Shown in pieces: positions 36,173 to 46,390 of a DNA stretch of 64,000 nt. Each line of letters starts with the position of its first letter. The first letter of the stretch is position 1. The notes beneath the pieces are model-generated. The model was not told the DNA's origin and ran no database searches. It worked only from the letters and a program-made list of their open reading frames with translations. The DNA comes from Massilia sp. Se16.2.3. GTDB lineage: Bacteria > Pseudomonadota > Gammaproteobacteria > Burkholderiales > Burkholderiaceae_D. A program made the position numbers and the translations under genes. Location of the stretch: contig NZ_CP050451.1 of assembly GCF_014171595.1 (NCBI RefSeq), positions 3,410,001 to 3,474,000 of the forward strand, written 5' to 3'.

Positions 36173-37254
36173 ATGTCAGAGCGACCCCAGATCACTGCGC
36201 CGTCGATGCCCGGAGCCCTGCTGCCGGCCCATCTGCCGGCTCGGCTGGACGCGCGCTTTGCCTCCCAGTTCGGCGCCCAGTACGCCGGGCCGTTCGCGGC
36301 GGAGGGCGCCGGCACCGATGGCGGGCTGGCACTCTACCGGGCGATTGCCGAACAGTTGCCGCATGGCGCGCTGTTCGCGGTCGACCGCGACCTGCGCTAC
36401 CTGCTCGCGCGCGGCGCCAGCCTGCGCGAAGCTGGCCACGAGCCGGCCGACTTCGAGGGGCCGGCTGCTGCACGAAGCGCTGCCGCCGGAGCTGGTCGCG
36501 CACTACGAACCTGACTACCGCAGCCTCCTCGCGGGCATGCCCCTGGAGCGCGAGCATGGCGTCAACGGCCGCGCATTCGCCTCGCAGGGCATCCCGATCG
36601 CCGCCAGCGACGGCACGGTGCATGCGGCGCTCGTGGTGTCCCTACGATGTTACCGAGCGCCGCCTCGTCGAGAACGCCTGGCCCTCCTCGATGCATTCGC
36701 CGACGCCCCGGGCGTGGCACACGAGGCGGTGGACGTGGAACGCGCCGCCACGGCCATGCTGGAGGAATACCTCGGCGCGGTCTGCTGCCGCATCGCCCAC
36801 GACCCGTCCCGGCCTTTCGTGATCGGCAAGGCCACGCTGACCCTCGACGATGTCGGTGCGGACAGCCTGACCCGCCTGGCCCAGGCCATCGGCAACATCC
36901 CGGCAAATGCGGTCAAGTACACGCCGCCGGCGGGCACCATCCGCGTGCGCGTGGCGCGCGAAGATGGCCACGCGCTGGTGCACGTCGACGACGACGGCCC
37001 CGGGATGTCGGCCGGGACGCTGGCGCAGCTGTTCGCGCTGTTCGTGCGCGGCAGCGAGCGTGCCGCGGATGCGCCGGGCCGGCTCGGCGTGGGCATGTGG
37101 ATCACGCGCCAGCTCGTCGAGGCGCATGGCGGCTCCGTGCGCGCGGCCATGGGCGGCCCCGGACCGGGAAGCGCGTTCACCATCGTCTTGCCGCTGGCGC
37201 CCGGCGCCCGGCGCCTGGGCCGTGCCGGGACGGCGCCTGGACGGCGCCTGGTGA
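36173..37254 (+). pseudogene. PAS/GAF histidine-kinase remnant lacking its phospho-acceptor domain
   Basis: It starts at ATG 36173. After frame repair at 36457-36460 (extra G), 36640-36642 (extra C) and 36677-36678 (missing C), it reads a PAS domain (LYRAIAEQLPHGALFAVDRDLRYLLARG ... VSYDVTERRLVEN), then the start of a GAF-like domain (ALALLDAFADAPGVAHEA), then abruptly the kinase ATPase domain: N box GNIPANAVKYTPPAG, G1 DDDGPGMSAG, G2 GRLGVGMWITRQLVEAHGGS. The dimerisation/H-box segment (about 80 residues with HELRNPL) is missing, so autophosphorylation in cis is impossible. Either an internal deletion has inactivated it or the assembly collapsed here. The C-terminal end is uncertain; in the last frame the reading continues to 37427 and overlaps the convergent gene. 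Confidence 0.6.
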
Positions 37255-37333
37255 GGTCCGTCCGCGCCGCTGCCCTGTTCAACAGCGACCCGCTTTGCTT
37301 CCAGCGTCCGGTACGCATGGCCTGCAAAAGAAC

Positions 37334-37355
37334 ATGCCGCCCTCTCGGGCGGCAT
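37334..37355 (-). terminator. Terminator of the MHS symporter gene
   Basis: ATGCCGCCC (37334-37342), loop TCTC, GGGCGGCAT (37347-37355). On the minus strand the stem is followed by TTCTTTTG, so it fits the minus-strand gene ending at 37412 better than the plus-strand remnant. Confidence 0.6.
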
Positions 37356-37411
37356 CGTCATGCGGACGGAGAACGCCGCGCAGCAGCGCCTCCGGGGTGG
37401 GGCAGGCCGTC

Positions 37412-39112
37412 TCAGTCGGCGGCGTAGATGTTGTTGTCTTTCGTTTCGCGGACGAACAGTCCACCGATGACCACCGTAATCAGCGCGATGATGATCGGGT
37501 ACCACAGGCCATAGTAGATGTTGCCGTTTGCCGCCACCAGCGCGAAGGAAATCGTCGGCAGCAGGCCGCCGAACCAGCCGTTACCGATGTGGTAGGGCAG
37601 GGACATCGAGCTGTAGCGGATGCGGGTCGGGAACATCTCGACCAGCATCGCGGCGACCGGACCATAGACCATGGTCACATACAGCACCAGGATGAACAGC
37701 AGCAGTACCACCATTGGCTTGTTGATGCGCGCCGGGTCGGCTTTTTCCGGGTAGCCGGCCGTCTTCAGGGCGCCGACGACTTCCTTGTTGAGGGCAGTCT
37801 GGCGTGCCTTGTCGGCGGCGACGAAGTCCAGGCCGTCAGGCGTCATGGTCGCGTTGAACGAGCTGATCACCTTGTCGCCCACCTTCACCTGGGCTACCGA
37901 TCCGGCCGGGGCGTCCACGGTGGTGTAGTTCACCGAGGCGGTGGTCAGCATGCGGGTGGCGATGTCGCAGGACGAGGGAAACTTCTTGGTGCCGGTCGGG
38001 TCGACCTGGAAATTGCAGGTGGCCGGGTCGGCGACGACGACGACAGGCGAGTTGTTGATGGCGGCCTCGAGCGCCGGGTTGCCGTAGTGGGTGATCGCCT
38101 TGAAGATCGGGAAGTAGGTCGCGGCGGCGATCACGCAGCCGCCGAGGATGATCCACTTGCGGCCGATTCTGTCGGACAGCGAGCCGAAGATCAGGAAGAA
38201 GGGCGTGGCCAAGGCCAGCGCGATGGCGATCAGGATGTTGGCGGTAGGGCCGTCGATCTTCAGGATCTTCTCGAGGAAGAACAGGGCATAGAACTGGCCC
38301 GTGTACCAGACCACGGCCTGGCCCATCGTCAGGCCGAACAGGGCCAGGATGACGATTTTCGCGTTCTTCCAGTTGAGGAAGGCTTCCGACAGCGGCGCCT
38401 TCGAGGTCTTGCCCTCGGCTTTCATCTTGGCGAACGCGGGCGACTCGGCCATCGACATCCGGATCCAGACGGAGACGCCCAGCAGGATCACCGACAGCAG
38501 GAAGGGAATGCGCCAGCCCCAGGCCGTGAAGGCTTCTTCGCCGACGGCGGTGCGGGTGCCCAGGATGACGAGCAGCGACAGGAACAGGCCCATGGTGGCG
38601 GTGGTCTGGATCCAGGCGGTGAAGGCGCCGCGCTTGCCCTCGGGAGCGTGCTCGGCCACATAGGTGGCTGCGCCGCCGTATTCGCCGCCCAGCGCCAGGC
38701 CCTGGAGGATGCGCAGGGTGACGAGGATGATCGGCGCCGCGATGCCGATCGAGGCATGGCCCGGCAGCAGGCCGACGATGAAGGTCGAGCCGCCCATGAT
38801 GAGGATGGTGACCAGGAAGGTGTACTTGCGGCCGATCATGTCGCCGAGGCGGCCGAACACGAGCGCGCCGAAGGGGCGCACGATGAAGCCGGCGGCAAAG
38901 GTGAGCAGGGCGAAGATGAAGGAGGTCGTGGGGTCGCCGAGGAAGAACTGCTTGCCGATGATGGCGGCGAGCGAACCGTAGAGGTAGAAGTCGTACCATT
39001 CGAAAACGGTGCCGAGGGAAGAGGCGAAGATGACCTTGCGTTCCTCTTTCGTCATTCCCGAGGAGGCAGGCGCCGCCTTGCCCCCCGCGGCCATGCCGGG
39101 TGTGATAGCCAT
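37412..39112 (-). CDS. MHS-type metabolite:proton symporter (MFS) with large extracytoplasmic loop
   Basis: 566 residues from ATG 39112, with GGAG nine bases upstream. Twelve helices; signature GTVFEWYDFYLYGSLAA at helix 1, GRLGDMIGRKYTFLVTI between helices 2 and 3, and RILQGLALGGEYGGAATYVAEHAP in helix 4/5, all typical of the metabolite:H+ symporter family (sugar acids, dicarboxylates, betaines). Between helices 9 and 10 lies an unusual 130-residue insertion (about residues 345-470) with two Cys (DPATCNFQVD, SSCDIATRM), predicted extracytoplasmic. The inserted loop occurs in a subgroup of these carriers; its job is not known. Substrate not readable. It is divergent from the thiolase operon. 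Confidence 0.9.
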   Translation of the reverse strand: MAITPGMAAGGKAAPASSGMTKEERKVIFASSLGTVFEWYDFYLYGSLAAIIGKQFFLGDPTTSFIFALLTFAAGFIVRPFGALVFGRLGDMIGRKYTFLVTILIMGGSTFIVGLLPGHASIGIAAPIILVTLRILQGLALGGEYGGAATYVAEHAPEGKRGAFTAWIQTTATMGLFLSLLVILGTRTAVGEEAFTAWGWRIPFLLSVILLGVSVWIRMSMAESPAFAKMKAEGKTSKAPLSEAFLNWKNAKIVILALFGLTMGQAVVWYTGQFYALFFLEKILKIDGPTANILIAIALALATPFFLIFGSLSDRIGRKWIILGGCVIAAATYFPIFKAITHYGNPALEAAINNSPVVVVADPATCNFQVDPTGTKKFPSSCDIATRMLTTASVNYTTVDAPAGSVAQVKVGDKVISSFNATMTPDGLDFVAADKARQTALNKEVVGALKTAGYPEKADPARINKPMVVLLLFILVLYVTMVYGPVAAMLVEMFPTRIRYSSMSLPYHIGNGWFGGLLPTISFALVAANGNIYYGLWYPIIIALITVVIGGLFVRETKDNNIYAAD

Positions 39113-39425
39113 GTGTGTGTCTCCGTATAGTCTAGTTTATGTCGTCGGATAGCCGCTCCACGCCCATGCAGGGCGAGTAGTTGGCTCGGACGCAGTGTGG
39201 ACCGTTAAACTTACGTCATGCTTGCTCCAAACTTACCCGAAACTTACTGACCCTTGCCACGACGGGTTGCGCGCGCACGCCGTCTTTCACGCTACAGGTT
39301 TCGACAGCGTCCTCCACCGGAAAATCCCGGACGCATATGAGCGGGCGCAAGCGCCAGGTTTTGCGAACGACCGTTCTTATCTTGTGCTATTCTCGATCGA
39401 TACCAATGAAAAAGGGGGAGACACC
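39113..39425. promoter_or_regulatory. Divergent promoter region, symporter and thiolase operon
   Basis: 313 bp without a gene. An extended -10 (TGC then TATTCT at 39388-39393) lies 33 bases upstream of the thiolase start, with no clear -35. Three repeats of an AACTTAC-like heptamer (at 39207, 39228 and 39240) could be a regulator binding site; this is only an observation. Confidence 0.35.
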
Positions 39426-40604
<1,179 letters not shown>

Positions 40605-40647
40605 TTCGCAAACGCACTCACAGCCATCCCTGTCATTCGAGAACCAT

Positions 40648-40950
40648 ATGATCAAGCACATCGTGATGTGGAAGTTGAAGGAACACGCCGAGGGCGCCGA
40701 CCGCCTGAGCAATGCCCGCGAGATGAAGCGCCGCCTCGACGAGTGTGCCGACATCGTCCCCGGCATCCGCACTTTCGAGGTCACCCTGGCCCAGCCCGGC
40801 CTGGAGGCGACCTGCGACCTCATCCTGTATTCGGAGTTCGACAGCCGCGAAGCGCTCGCCGCCTACGCCAGCCACCCGACGCACAAGGCACTGGTGCCCT
40901 TCATCGGCGCCATCCGCGAAGGGCGCCAGTGCATGGACTACGAAGTCTGA
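40648..40950 (+). CDS. Dabb (stress-responsive A/B barrel) domain protein
   Basis: 100 residues from ATG 40648: MIKHIVMWKLKEHAEG is the typical Dabb start, and HKALVPFIGAIREGRQCMDYEV the typical end, with the conserved His in SHPTHKAL. The dimeric alpha/beta barrel family includes small cytoplasmic proteins and some cyclases with no common activity. In this operon, between thiolase and reductase genes, it may handle a reactive intermediate; that is inference. The second codon onward resembles the ABM protein at 10830 only in fold. Confidence 0.85.
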   Translation: MIKHIVMWKLKEHAEGADRLSNAREMKRRLDECADIVPGIRTFEVTLAQPGLEATCDLILYSEFDSREALAAYASHPTHKALVPFIGAIREGRQCMDYEV

Positions 40951-40988
40951 ACCCACGCCAACCACCCATCAATAACAACGGAGACAGC

Positions 40989-41771
40989 ATGCGTACGACC
41001 CAGGAACTCTTTTCATTGCAGGGCAAGACCGCACTCGTGACGGGCGGCTCGCGCGGCCTCGGGCTGCAGATGGCCGAGGCGCTCGGCGAACAGGGCGCGC
41101 GCCTCGTCATTTCCTCGCGCAAGCAGGAAGAACTCGACGCGGCGGTCGCCCACCTGGCGGCGCGGGGCATCGAGGCCAGCAGCATCGCCGTCGACCTGTC
41201 GATCGAGGCGAACGTGCAGCCTTTCGTCGAGGAAGCGCTGCGCCGCCTCGGGCAGATCGACATCCTGGTCAACAATGCCGGCGCCAGCTGGGGCGCCCCG
41301 GCCGAGGACCATCCGCTGGAAGCCTGGGACAAGGTCATGAACCTGAACGTGCGCAGCATTTTCCTGGTGTCGCAGGCCGTCGGCAAGCTGTCGATGATTC
41401 CGCGCCGCTATGGGCGCATCGTCAACATTTCCTCGATCGCGGGCCTGGCCGGCAACCCGCCCGGCACCATGAGCACCATCGCCTACAACACTTCGAAGGG
41501 TGCGCTGGTCAATTTCACGCGCGCACTGGCTGGCGAATGGGGCCGCCACGGCATCACCGTCAATTCCATCGCGCCGGGCTTCTTTCCGTCTAAAATGACC
41601 AAGGGCGTGCTGGCGACGATCGGCGCCGAGAACCTGGCCAAGGATGCGCCGCTCGCGCGCCTGGGCGACGACGAGGACCTGAAGGGTGCCGTCGTGCTGT
41701 TCGCCTCGGACGCCGGCAAGCACATCACTGGCCAGATCCTGGCCGTCGACGGCGGCGTGTCCGCGGTCTGA
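40989..41771 (+). CDS. Short-chain dehydrogenase/reductase
   Basis: 260 residues from ATG 40989. Cofactor loop TGGSRGLGLQMAEALGEQGA (the Arg after GGS favours NADP), NNAG at NILVNNAGASW (reading DILVNNAGA), catalytic Ser in NISSIAGLAG, Tyr-x-x-x-Lys in AYNTSKGALVN, and a C-terminal ITGQILAVDGGVSAV typical of FabG-like 3-oxoacyl reductases. The substrate is probably a 3-hydroxy/3-oxoacyl thioester given its operon with thiolase, but gluconate-type SDRs look similar. 38 bp after the Dabb gene and 13 bp before a second SDR. Confidence 0.92.
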   Translation: MRTTQELFSLQGKTALVTGGSRGLGLQMAEALGEQGARLVISSRKQEELDAAVAHLAARGIEASSIAVDLSIEANVQPFVEEALRRLGQIDILVNNAGASWGAPAEDHPLEAWDKVMNLNVRSIFLVSQAVGKLSMIPRRYGRIVNISSIAGLAGNPPGTMSTIAYNTSKGALVNFTRALAGEWGRHGITVNSIAPGFFPSKMTKGVLATIGAENLAKDAPLARLGDDEDLKGAVVLFASDAGKHITGQILAVDGGVSAV

Positions 41772-41784
41772 AGGGGAGAAGCGC

Positions 41785-42681
41785 ATGAAGGATTTCAGCG
41801 GCAAGGTGGCCGTCATCACCGGCGCGGCCAGTGGCCTGGGGCGCGAATTCGCCGACATCGCGGCCGGCCTGGGCATGAAGCTGGTGCTGGCCGACGTGCA
41901 GGCCGACGCGCTCGAGCGCACCACCGACGACATGCTGGCCAAGGGCTGCGAAGTGCTGGCCATGGTCTGCGACGTCAGCAAGGGTGCGCATGTGCAGGAA
42001 TTGGCGGACGCGGCGATGGCGCGCTTTCACGCCATCCACCTGGTATTCAACAATGCCGGCGTCGGTTCGGGCGGCCTGATCTGGGAAAACAGCGAGGCCG
42101 ACTGGGAATGGGTGCTGGGCGTGAACCTCTGGGGCGTGATCCACGGCGTGCGCGTGTTCACCCGCGCGATGCTCGACTGCGCCAGGCGCGACCCGGCCTA
42201 CCAAGGACATATCGTGAACACCGCCTCGATGGCGGGGCTGCTCAATGCCCCGGCGATGGGCGTCTACAACGTCTCCAAGCACGCCGTGGTGTCGCTCTCG
42301 GAAACCCTGTACCACGACCTGCAGCTGGTCGATGCGCCGATCGGCACCTCGGTACTGTGCCCTTACTTCGTTCCGACCGGCATCAGCCAGTCGCACCGCA
42401 ACCGTCCTGACGAACTGAAACCCGACGGCGGCCCGACCCCGAGCCAGATGGCGGCCCAGGTGCTGACCCACAAGGCGGTAGAGTCCGGCAAGGTGTCGGC
42501 GGCGGACGTCGCACGCATCACATTCGACGCGATCCGCAACAAGCAGTTCTACATCTTCTCGCACCCGCATGCGCTGGGCGGCGTGGCCGAGCAGATGGAC
42601 GCTATCCTGCACGGCAAGAACCCGCCGGATCCGTACGCGGCGACGCCGCACATCCGCGAGATGCTGCGCTCGCGGCTGTAA
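41785..42681 (+). CDS. Short-chain dehydrogenase/reductase with C-terminal extension
   Basis: 298 residues from ATG 41785 after AAGGGGAGAAG. TGAASGLGREFADIAAGLG binds the nucleotide, with an acidic residue in VLADVQAD that favours NAD; the NNAG motif is in FNNAGVGSGG, catalytic Ser in NTASMAGLLN and Tyr-x-x-x-Lys in VYNVSKHAVVS. The last 70 residues (YFVPTGISQSHRNRP, FYIFSHPHALGGVAEQMDAIL) form a cap seen in larger SDRs active on hydrophobic substrates. It closes the thiolase operon. Its NAD preference beside a probable NADP enzyme suggests two different redox steps of one route. Confidence 0.92.
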   Translation: MKDFSGKVAVITGAASGLGREFADIAAGLGMKLVLADVQADALERTTDDMLAKGCEVLAMVCDVSKGAHVQELADAAMARFHAIHLVFNNAGVGSGGLIWENSEADWEWVLGVNLWGVIHGVRVFTRAMLDCARRDPAYQGHIVNTASMAGLLNAPAMGVYNVSKHAVVSLSETLYHDLQLVDAPIGTSVLCPYFVPTGISQSHRNRPDELKPDGGPTPSQMAAQVLTHKAVESGKVSAADVARITFDAIRNKQFYIFSHPHALGGVAEQMDAILHGKNPPDPYAATPHIREMLRSRL

Positions 42682-42686
42682 GACCG

Positions 42687-42830
42687 CTACTTGCCGTCGG
42701 CCAGGCCGGTGCTGGCCGCCGTCGGATCGTTGCGGGGCAGCTCATCGGTCGAGCTGCCGCGGTTCGGGGTCTCGCAGCCGAGCAGGGCGCCGGCAAGTCC
42801 GGCGGCGAGCAAAAGTCGGGAGAAGCGCAT
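42687..42830 (-). CDS. Small predicted lipoprotein
   Basis: 47 residues from ATG 42830 with GGAGG five bases upstream; too short for many gene finders. The N-terminus is MRFSRLLLAAGLAGALLGC, a signal peptide ending in the lipobox ALLGC, followed by a polar Ser/Thr/Asn/Asp-rich tail (ETPNRGSSTDELPRN). It should be lipidated on Cys19 and, with Glu at +2, probably sorted to the outer membrane. It converges with the SDR gene, stop to stop five bases apart. No function can be assigned; similar short lipoproteins often act in envelope maintenance or entericidin-like roles. Confidence 0.7.
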   Translation of the reverse strand: MRFSRLLLAAGLAGALLGCETPNRGSSTDELPRNDPTAASTGLADGK

Positions 42831-42925
42831 GGGAGCCTCCGTGCGGTGATCGAGTCGCGATGGTGGCGCTGTGGTGCGGGGCAGGTTTGATCTCGCTCAA
42901 ACCGTTCGATGGAACGCAAACCGTA

Positions 42926-42948
42926 GCGTGGGCACCCCGTGCCCACGC
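42926..42948. repeat. REP-like palindrome, copy 1
   Basis: GCGTGGGCAC (42926-42935), CCC, then GTGCCCACGC (42939-42948): a perfect 10-bp stem. The GCGTGGGC core is shared with the two elements that follow and with the one at 49.07 kb. Confidence 0.75.
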
Positions 42949-42965
42949 GCTAGAACGGTCGCTTT

Positions 42966-42991
42966 CGTAGGGTGGGCTCTCGAGCCCACGC
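42966..42991 (+). repeat. REP-like palindrome, copy 2
   Basis: 26 bp beginning CGTAGGGTGGGCTC and ending GAGCCCACGC, with an internal 8-bp stem (GTGGGCTC / GAGCCCAC). It is repeated exactly, inverted, at 43086-43111. Confidence 0.85.
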
Positions 42992-43085
42992 GGTCACCCG
43001 GTAGCGAGCCGCTGCGCTCGATCTCGCCTGGGGCGAGCTCCACACTGGACTTCCAAAGGCCGTTTCGACCATCATGCGCTCTACA

Positions 43086-43111
43086 GCGTGGGCTCGAGAG
43101 CCCACCCTACG
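43086..43111 (-). repeat. REP-like palindrome, copy 3 (exact inverse of copy 2)
   Basis: Exact 26-bp reverse complement of 42966-42991, starting GCGTGGGCTCGAGAGC and ending CACCCTACG. The two copies face each other 94 bp apart and could form a long stem-loop past the end of the NRDE gene (stop at 43134). Confidence 0.85.
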
Positions 43112-43133
43112 AAGAGCCACGGCCAGCACAACC

Positions 43134-43878
43134 TCAGGGCTGCACCGTCCGCTCCTGCAACTCCGGCGGCGCATGCTCATACAGCTTCACCACCGTCGAC
43201 GTGCGCGTGCCGTACCCGGGCGTCTCGATGCACACGGCCGACAGCACCCGCTCGAGGTCAATTGGCACACCGGTTTCCGGCAAACGCGTATCGGGCGCGC
43301 GGGTAGTGTCGGCCAGCATCTCGAAATAGGCGTCGTCCGGCGCGCCCTGGCACAGCAGGCTGGCGAACTGGGCCTTGGTGCGGGTCACCTTTGGCCAGGG
43401 CGCGTCCAGCAGCCCGTTCGAGACACCATAGATGCGGCCCGGTTCCAGAGGCTTGCCGTTGCGCTCGTCGCCCCCGGCGCGGTTCGAATACCAGTACAGG
43501 GCGCTGGCGTCGCCCAGCACCAGGTTGTAGCCATTGTAGACATCGCCGCGCGCGGCCACCAGATCCAGGTAGTCGGCTGCCGACAGCGAACCCTTCAGGA
43601 AGTCCGCCACCAGTTCTCCCCGCGACGGCGCATTCGCCCGGCCTTCGCCGGGCGCGCGGATATTGGTCAGGGGCGGCGAAACGGGGGCCGTTCGGCCCCT
43701 CGCGCGTGATGCCCATCCAGCTGCCGCCGTGCTCGAGGTCGCGCCCGGCGATGACGTTCGGCTGATCAAGCCAGGGTGCGGCGGGCGCGCTGGGACGGTC
43801 ATAGAATTCGTCGCGGTTGGCGCAGGCGACCACGGGCACGCCGGGGATGACCCGCCAGGCAAAAACGATCAGGCACAT
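43134..43878 (-). CDS. NRDE family protein (TANGO2-like), one frameshift
   Basis: About 247 residues from ATG 43878. It begins MCLIVFAWRVIPGVPVVACANRDEFYDRPS with the NRDE motif and N-terminal Cys2 typical of Ntn-hydrolase-like TANGO2 proteins. Later conserved parts are GRDLEHGGSWMGI, FAALTNIRAPG, GYNLVLGD and YGVSNGLLDAPWPKV. Cytoplasmic, function in bacteria unknown; human TANGO2 is linked to lipid and haem handling. The run G4 at 43670-43673 has one base too many; removing it restores RFAALTNIR. It overlaps the upstream DUF4936 gene by ten bases, making an operon with ygfZ. Confidence 0.85.
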
Positions 43879-44156
43879 GTGGTCAGCTCCATGAAGACTT
43901 CGGCGCGGCGCGGACCGGCGATCAGGCCGCCGAACCCGTCGGCCACGGCGGCCGCTTCCAGGCGGGCGGCGAAGGATTGGAGCACGCCGGGATAGACTTC
44001 CATCCAGGTCTGGAGGCCATCCTTGCTGCCAGGACGGCGCATGAGCTGCCTGCCGGCGACGTCCGCCGCGGCGGCCGCCGGGAAAGCGCGCACCAGCGGC
44101 GCCAGACGCGCGGCATCCTCGTCGCGCACCTTGTAGTACACGTAAAGATCGATCAT
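43869..44156 (-). CDS. DUF4936 family protein
   Basis: 95 residues from ATG 44156: MIDLYVYYKVRDEDAARLAPLVRAF... LQTWMEVYPGVLQSFAARLEAAA ... GPRRAEVFMEL. The opening (DLYVYYKV) and WMEVY motif match DUF4936, a small family I know from Burkholderiales next to ygfZ; its fold resembles ferredoxin-like barrels. The start codon shares one base with the ygfZ stop, and the end overlaps the NRDE gene start by ten bases, so all three are translationally coupled. Function unknown; a role linked to folate-dependent Fe-S repair is only suggested by context. Confidence 0.75.
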   Translation of the reverse strand: MIDLYVYYKVRDEDAARLAPLVRAFPAAAAADVAGRQLMRRPGSKDGLQTWMEVYPGVLQSFAARLEAAAVADGFGGLIAGPRRAEVFMELTTCA

Positions 44157-45219
44157 CAGAGATCGAGCGCGTCGAGGGAATACGGCAGCGGCGCGAACCG
44201 CAGCACCGCGCCGGCGGCCGAACCCAGGCGCACGTCTTCCTCGAGCGCGCCCAGCTTGACCTCGACCAGGGCGTCGGCCCCGCCCAGGCCATTCGGCGCG
44301 GCGTTCACGACCATGCCGCAGGGCTGGTCCGGGTCGTTTGTCGAAAACACCTCGTCGCCGGCGCGGGCAGCGGCGTTCTCGATGCTTGCCAGCGCGGTGC
44401 GGCGCTTGAGCTTGCCCAGATACTGGCTACGCGCGACGATTTCCTGGCCCGGATAGCAGCCTTTTTTGAAATTCACGCCGCCCAGCAACTCCAGGTTGAC
44501 CATTTGCGGCACGAACTGTTCCTGGGTGGCAGGGAGGATCTGCGGCACGCCGGCGTGGATGGCCGCCAGCTGCCAGGCGGCATTCCCGCCCAGTGCCAGG
44601 TTCGCCCCCAGGCCCGGCAGGGCGGCGATCGCCCGCTCGCTTGACGTCAGCCAGAGGTAGCGCGGCGCGCCAAAGGCGTCGTGCAGGCGGACCAGGGTGC
44701 CGTCCGCGCCGCTTGTCATGCCCAGCGTCGCGCCCGGCAAGGCCAGCCCGGCCGCGCGCAGGGGCCGCTTCGCCGGCCGCGCCGCCGACACCGAGCACCG
44801 CGGTGACTGGCGCCTCGTCGGTGGCGTCGCGCAGCTTGGCCCCGGCACGCAGCACGAACATCGACAGGCGCTTTTGCAGGGGGCGCCTGCAGCGCGCGCG
44901 GCAGCTGCAGCCAGACCGTGCCTTCGCTATCGCGCCAGATCAGGAAGGTGGCCTGCAGCCGGCCCTTCGGGGTGCAGAAGCCGGCGAGGCGCGCTTCACC
45001 CGTGCCCAGGTGCTCGACGTCGTTGGTGAGCTGCTTGTGCAGGAAGGAGGCCGCGTCCTCGCCGGCGACGGCGATCAGGCCAAGATCGGTGACGGGTGCG
45101 ACGAATCCGGCCGAAAGGTCGGCAGTGGTGAGCGTGCGGCCGAAATCCTCGACCTGGCTCGCTTCGTCGATATGGAAACGGGCGCCGTGCGACGCCAGAT
45201 ATTCTGTCCAGTTGCTCAT
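44156..45219 (-). CDS. ygfZ: YgfZ/GcvT-domain folate-binding Fe-S cluster protein, two frameshifts
   Basis: About 353 residues from ATG 45219. N-terminal part has GLIAVAGEDAASFLHKQLTNDVEHLG and FCTPKGRLQATFLIW; the diagnostic KGCYPGQEIVARSQYLGKLKRR lies at about residue 240. YgfZ uses tetrahydrofolate and the Cys of KGCYxGQE to help assemble or repair certain [4Fe-4S] enzymes. Extra bases lie in G5 at 44879-44883 and G4 at 44761-44764 (both +1); removing them gives one continuous protein (QAPLQKRLSMFVLR and GEAALRAAGLALPG). The gene is divergent from mltG, a conserved betaproteobacterial arrangement. Active-site Cys is intact, so loss of function is unlikely. Confidence 0.9.
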
Positions 45220-45376
45220 AAATGGAATATGCTTTGCGGTTTAGGCTTTAGAATGACGGCCTCATTATAGAGTTGTCGAGCATTTCGCGCCGGAGACGGC
45301 GCGGACGCGGCGAAAACCCGCGCGCGCCCTCGGGGCGATCAGGGTCGCCACCGCGTCCATAACCAGAAAAAAGAGA

Positions 45377-46390
45377 ATGGCACTGATTAAAAAAACCATC
45401 GTTGTCGGCGTGATCGTGTCAATCGCGGCCGTCGGCGGCTTTTCCTGGTGGTCCAGGCTGCCGCTGACCACGACCGAGCCGCCCATCGACTTCACCATCG
45501 CCCCAGGCAGCGGCGTGAATGCCGCGGCCCAGCAGATGGCCAAGGCAGGCGTACCCATCAATCCCTTCCTGTTCCAGGTGCTGGCGCGCCTGACCGGCGA
45601 CAGCGCACGCATCAAGGCCGGCAGCTACGAGTTGAAACCCAACACCTCGCCGCGCGGCCTGCTGCGGCAACTGGTGCGCGGGGAATTCGCCCAGGAAGCG
45701 CTCACCATCATCGAAGGCTGGACCTTCCGCCAGATGCGCGAAGCCATCGCCGGGGCCAAGACCCTGCGCCACGACACCGACAAGCTGTCCGATGCCGAGC
45801 TGATGGCGAAGGTGTCGCCTGACTTCAAGCAGCCGGAAGGACTGTTCTTCCCGGATACCTATCTGTTCGCCAAGGGCGCCAGCGACCTGCAGATTTATAA
45901 ACAGGCGCACCAGATGATGCTGGCGCGCCTGAACGCGGCCTGGGAAAAGCGCGCGGCCGACCTGCCTTACAAGACCCCCTACGAAGCCCTGATCATGGCC
46001 TCGATCGTCGAAAAGGAAACCGGCCAGAAGAGCGAACGGGGAATGATCGCCGGCGTGTTCGTGAACCGCCTGCGCACCGGCATGATGCTGCAGACCGACC
46101 CAAGCGTGATCTATGGCATGGGTGCGCGCTACGAGGGCAAGATCGCCAAGAAGGATTTGCTCACCGACACCCCGTACAATACCTACACCCGCTACGGCCT
46201 GCCGCCGACGCCGATTTCGCTGCCGGGCCTGCAGTCGCTGAGCGCGGCCCTGGCGCCGGCAAAGACCGAGGCCCTGTATTTCGTCTCGCGCAACGACGGC
46301 ACCAGCCAGTTTTCGGATAACCTGAACGACCACAACCGCGCCGTGAACCAGTTCCAGCGCGGCATGGCCGGTAATGCCAGCAAACCATGA
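45377..46390 (+). CDS. mltG: Endolytic murein transglycosylase
   Basis: 337 residues. One N-terminal membrane helix ([19 protein letters not shown]), a LysM-like region ([23 protein letters not shown]), then the YceG catalytic domain with the catalytic Glu in [28 protein letters not shown] and conserved [10 protein letters not shown] and [14 protein letters not shown]. It cuts nascent glycan strands in the periplasm and ends chain growth. The stop overlaps the tmk start by four bases (ATGA). This mltG-tmk-holB-pilZ order is standard in Betaproteobacteria. Intact. Confidence 0.96.
   Translation: MALIKKTIVVGVIVSIAAVGGFSWWSRLPLTTTEPPIDFTIAPGSGVNAAAQQMAKAGVPINPFLFQVLARLTGDSARIKAGSYELKPNTSPRGLLRQLVRGEFAQEALTIIEGWTFRQMREAIAGAKTLRHDTDKLSDAELMAKVSPDFKQPEGLFFPDTYLFAKGASDLQIYKQAHQMMLARLNAAWEKRAADLPYKTPYEALIMASIVEKETGQKSERGMIAGVFVNRLRTGMMLQTDPSVIYGMGARYEGKIAKKDLLTDTPYNTYTRYGLPPTPISLPGLQSLSAALAPAKTEALYFVSRNDGTSQFSDNLNDHNRAVNQFQRGMAGNASKP

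Larger units (their letters stand above)
42831..43133. other. Repeat-rich intergenic region, no gene
   Basis: About 300 bp with no supported gene. It holds three related palindromic elements listed separately (42926-42948, 42966-42991, 43086-43111) and the likely promoter of the small lipoprotein gene. Confidence 0.6.

Noticed and set aside
42926..43111. CRISPR-like array
   Set aside because: Only three palindromes, unequal spacing, inverse orientation, and no cas genes in the window.
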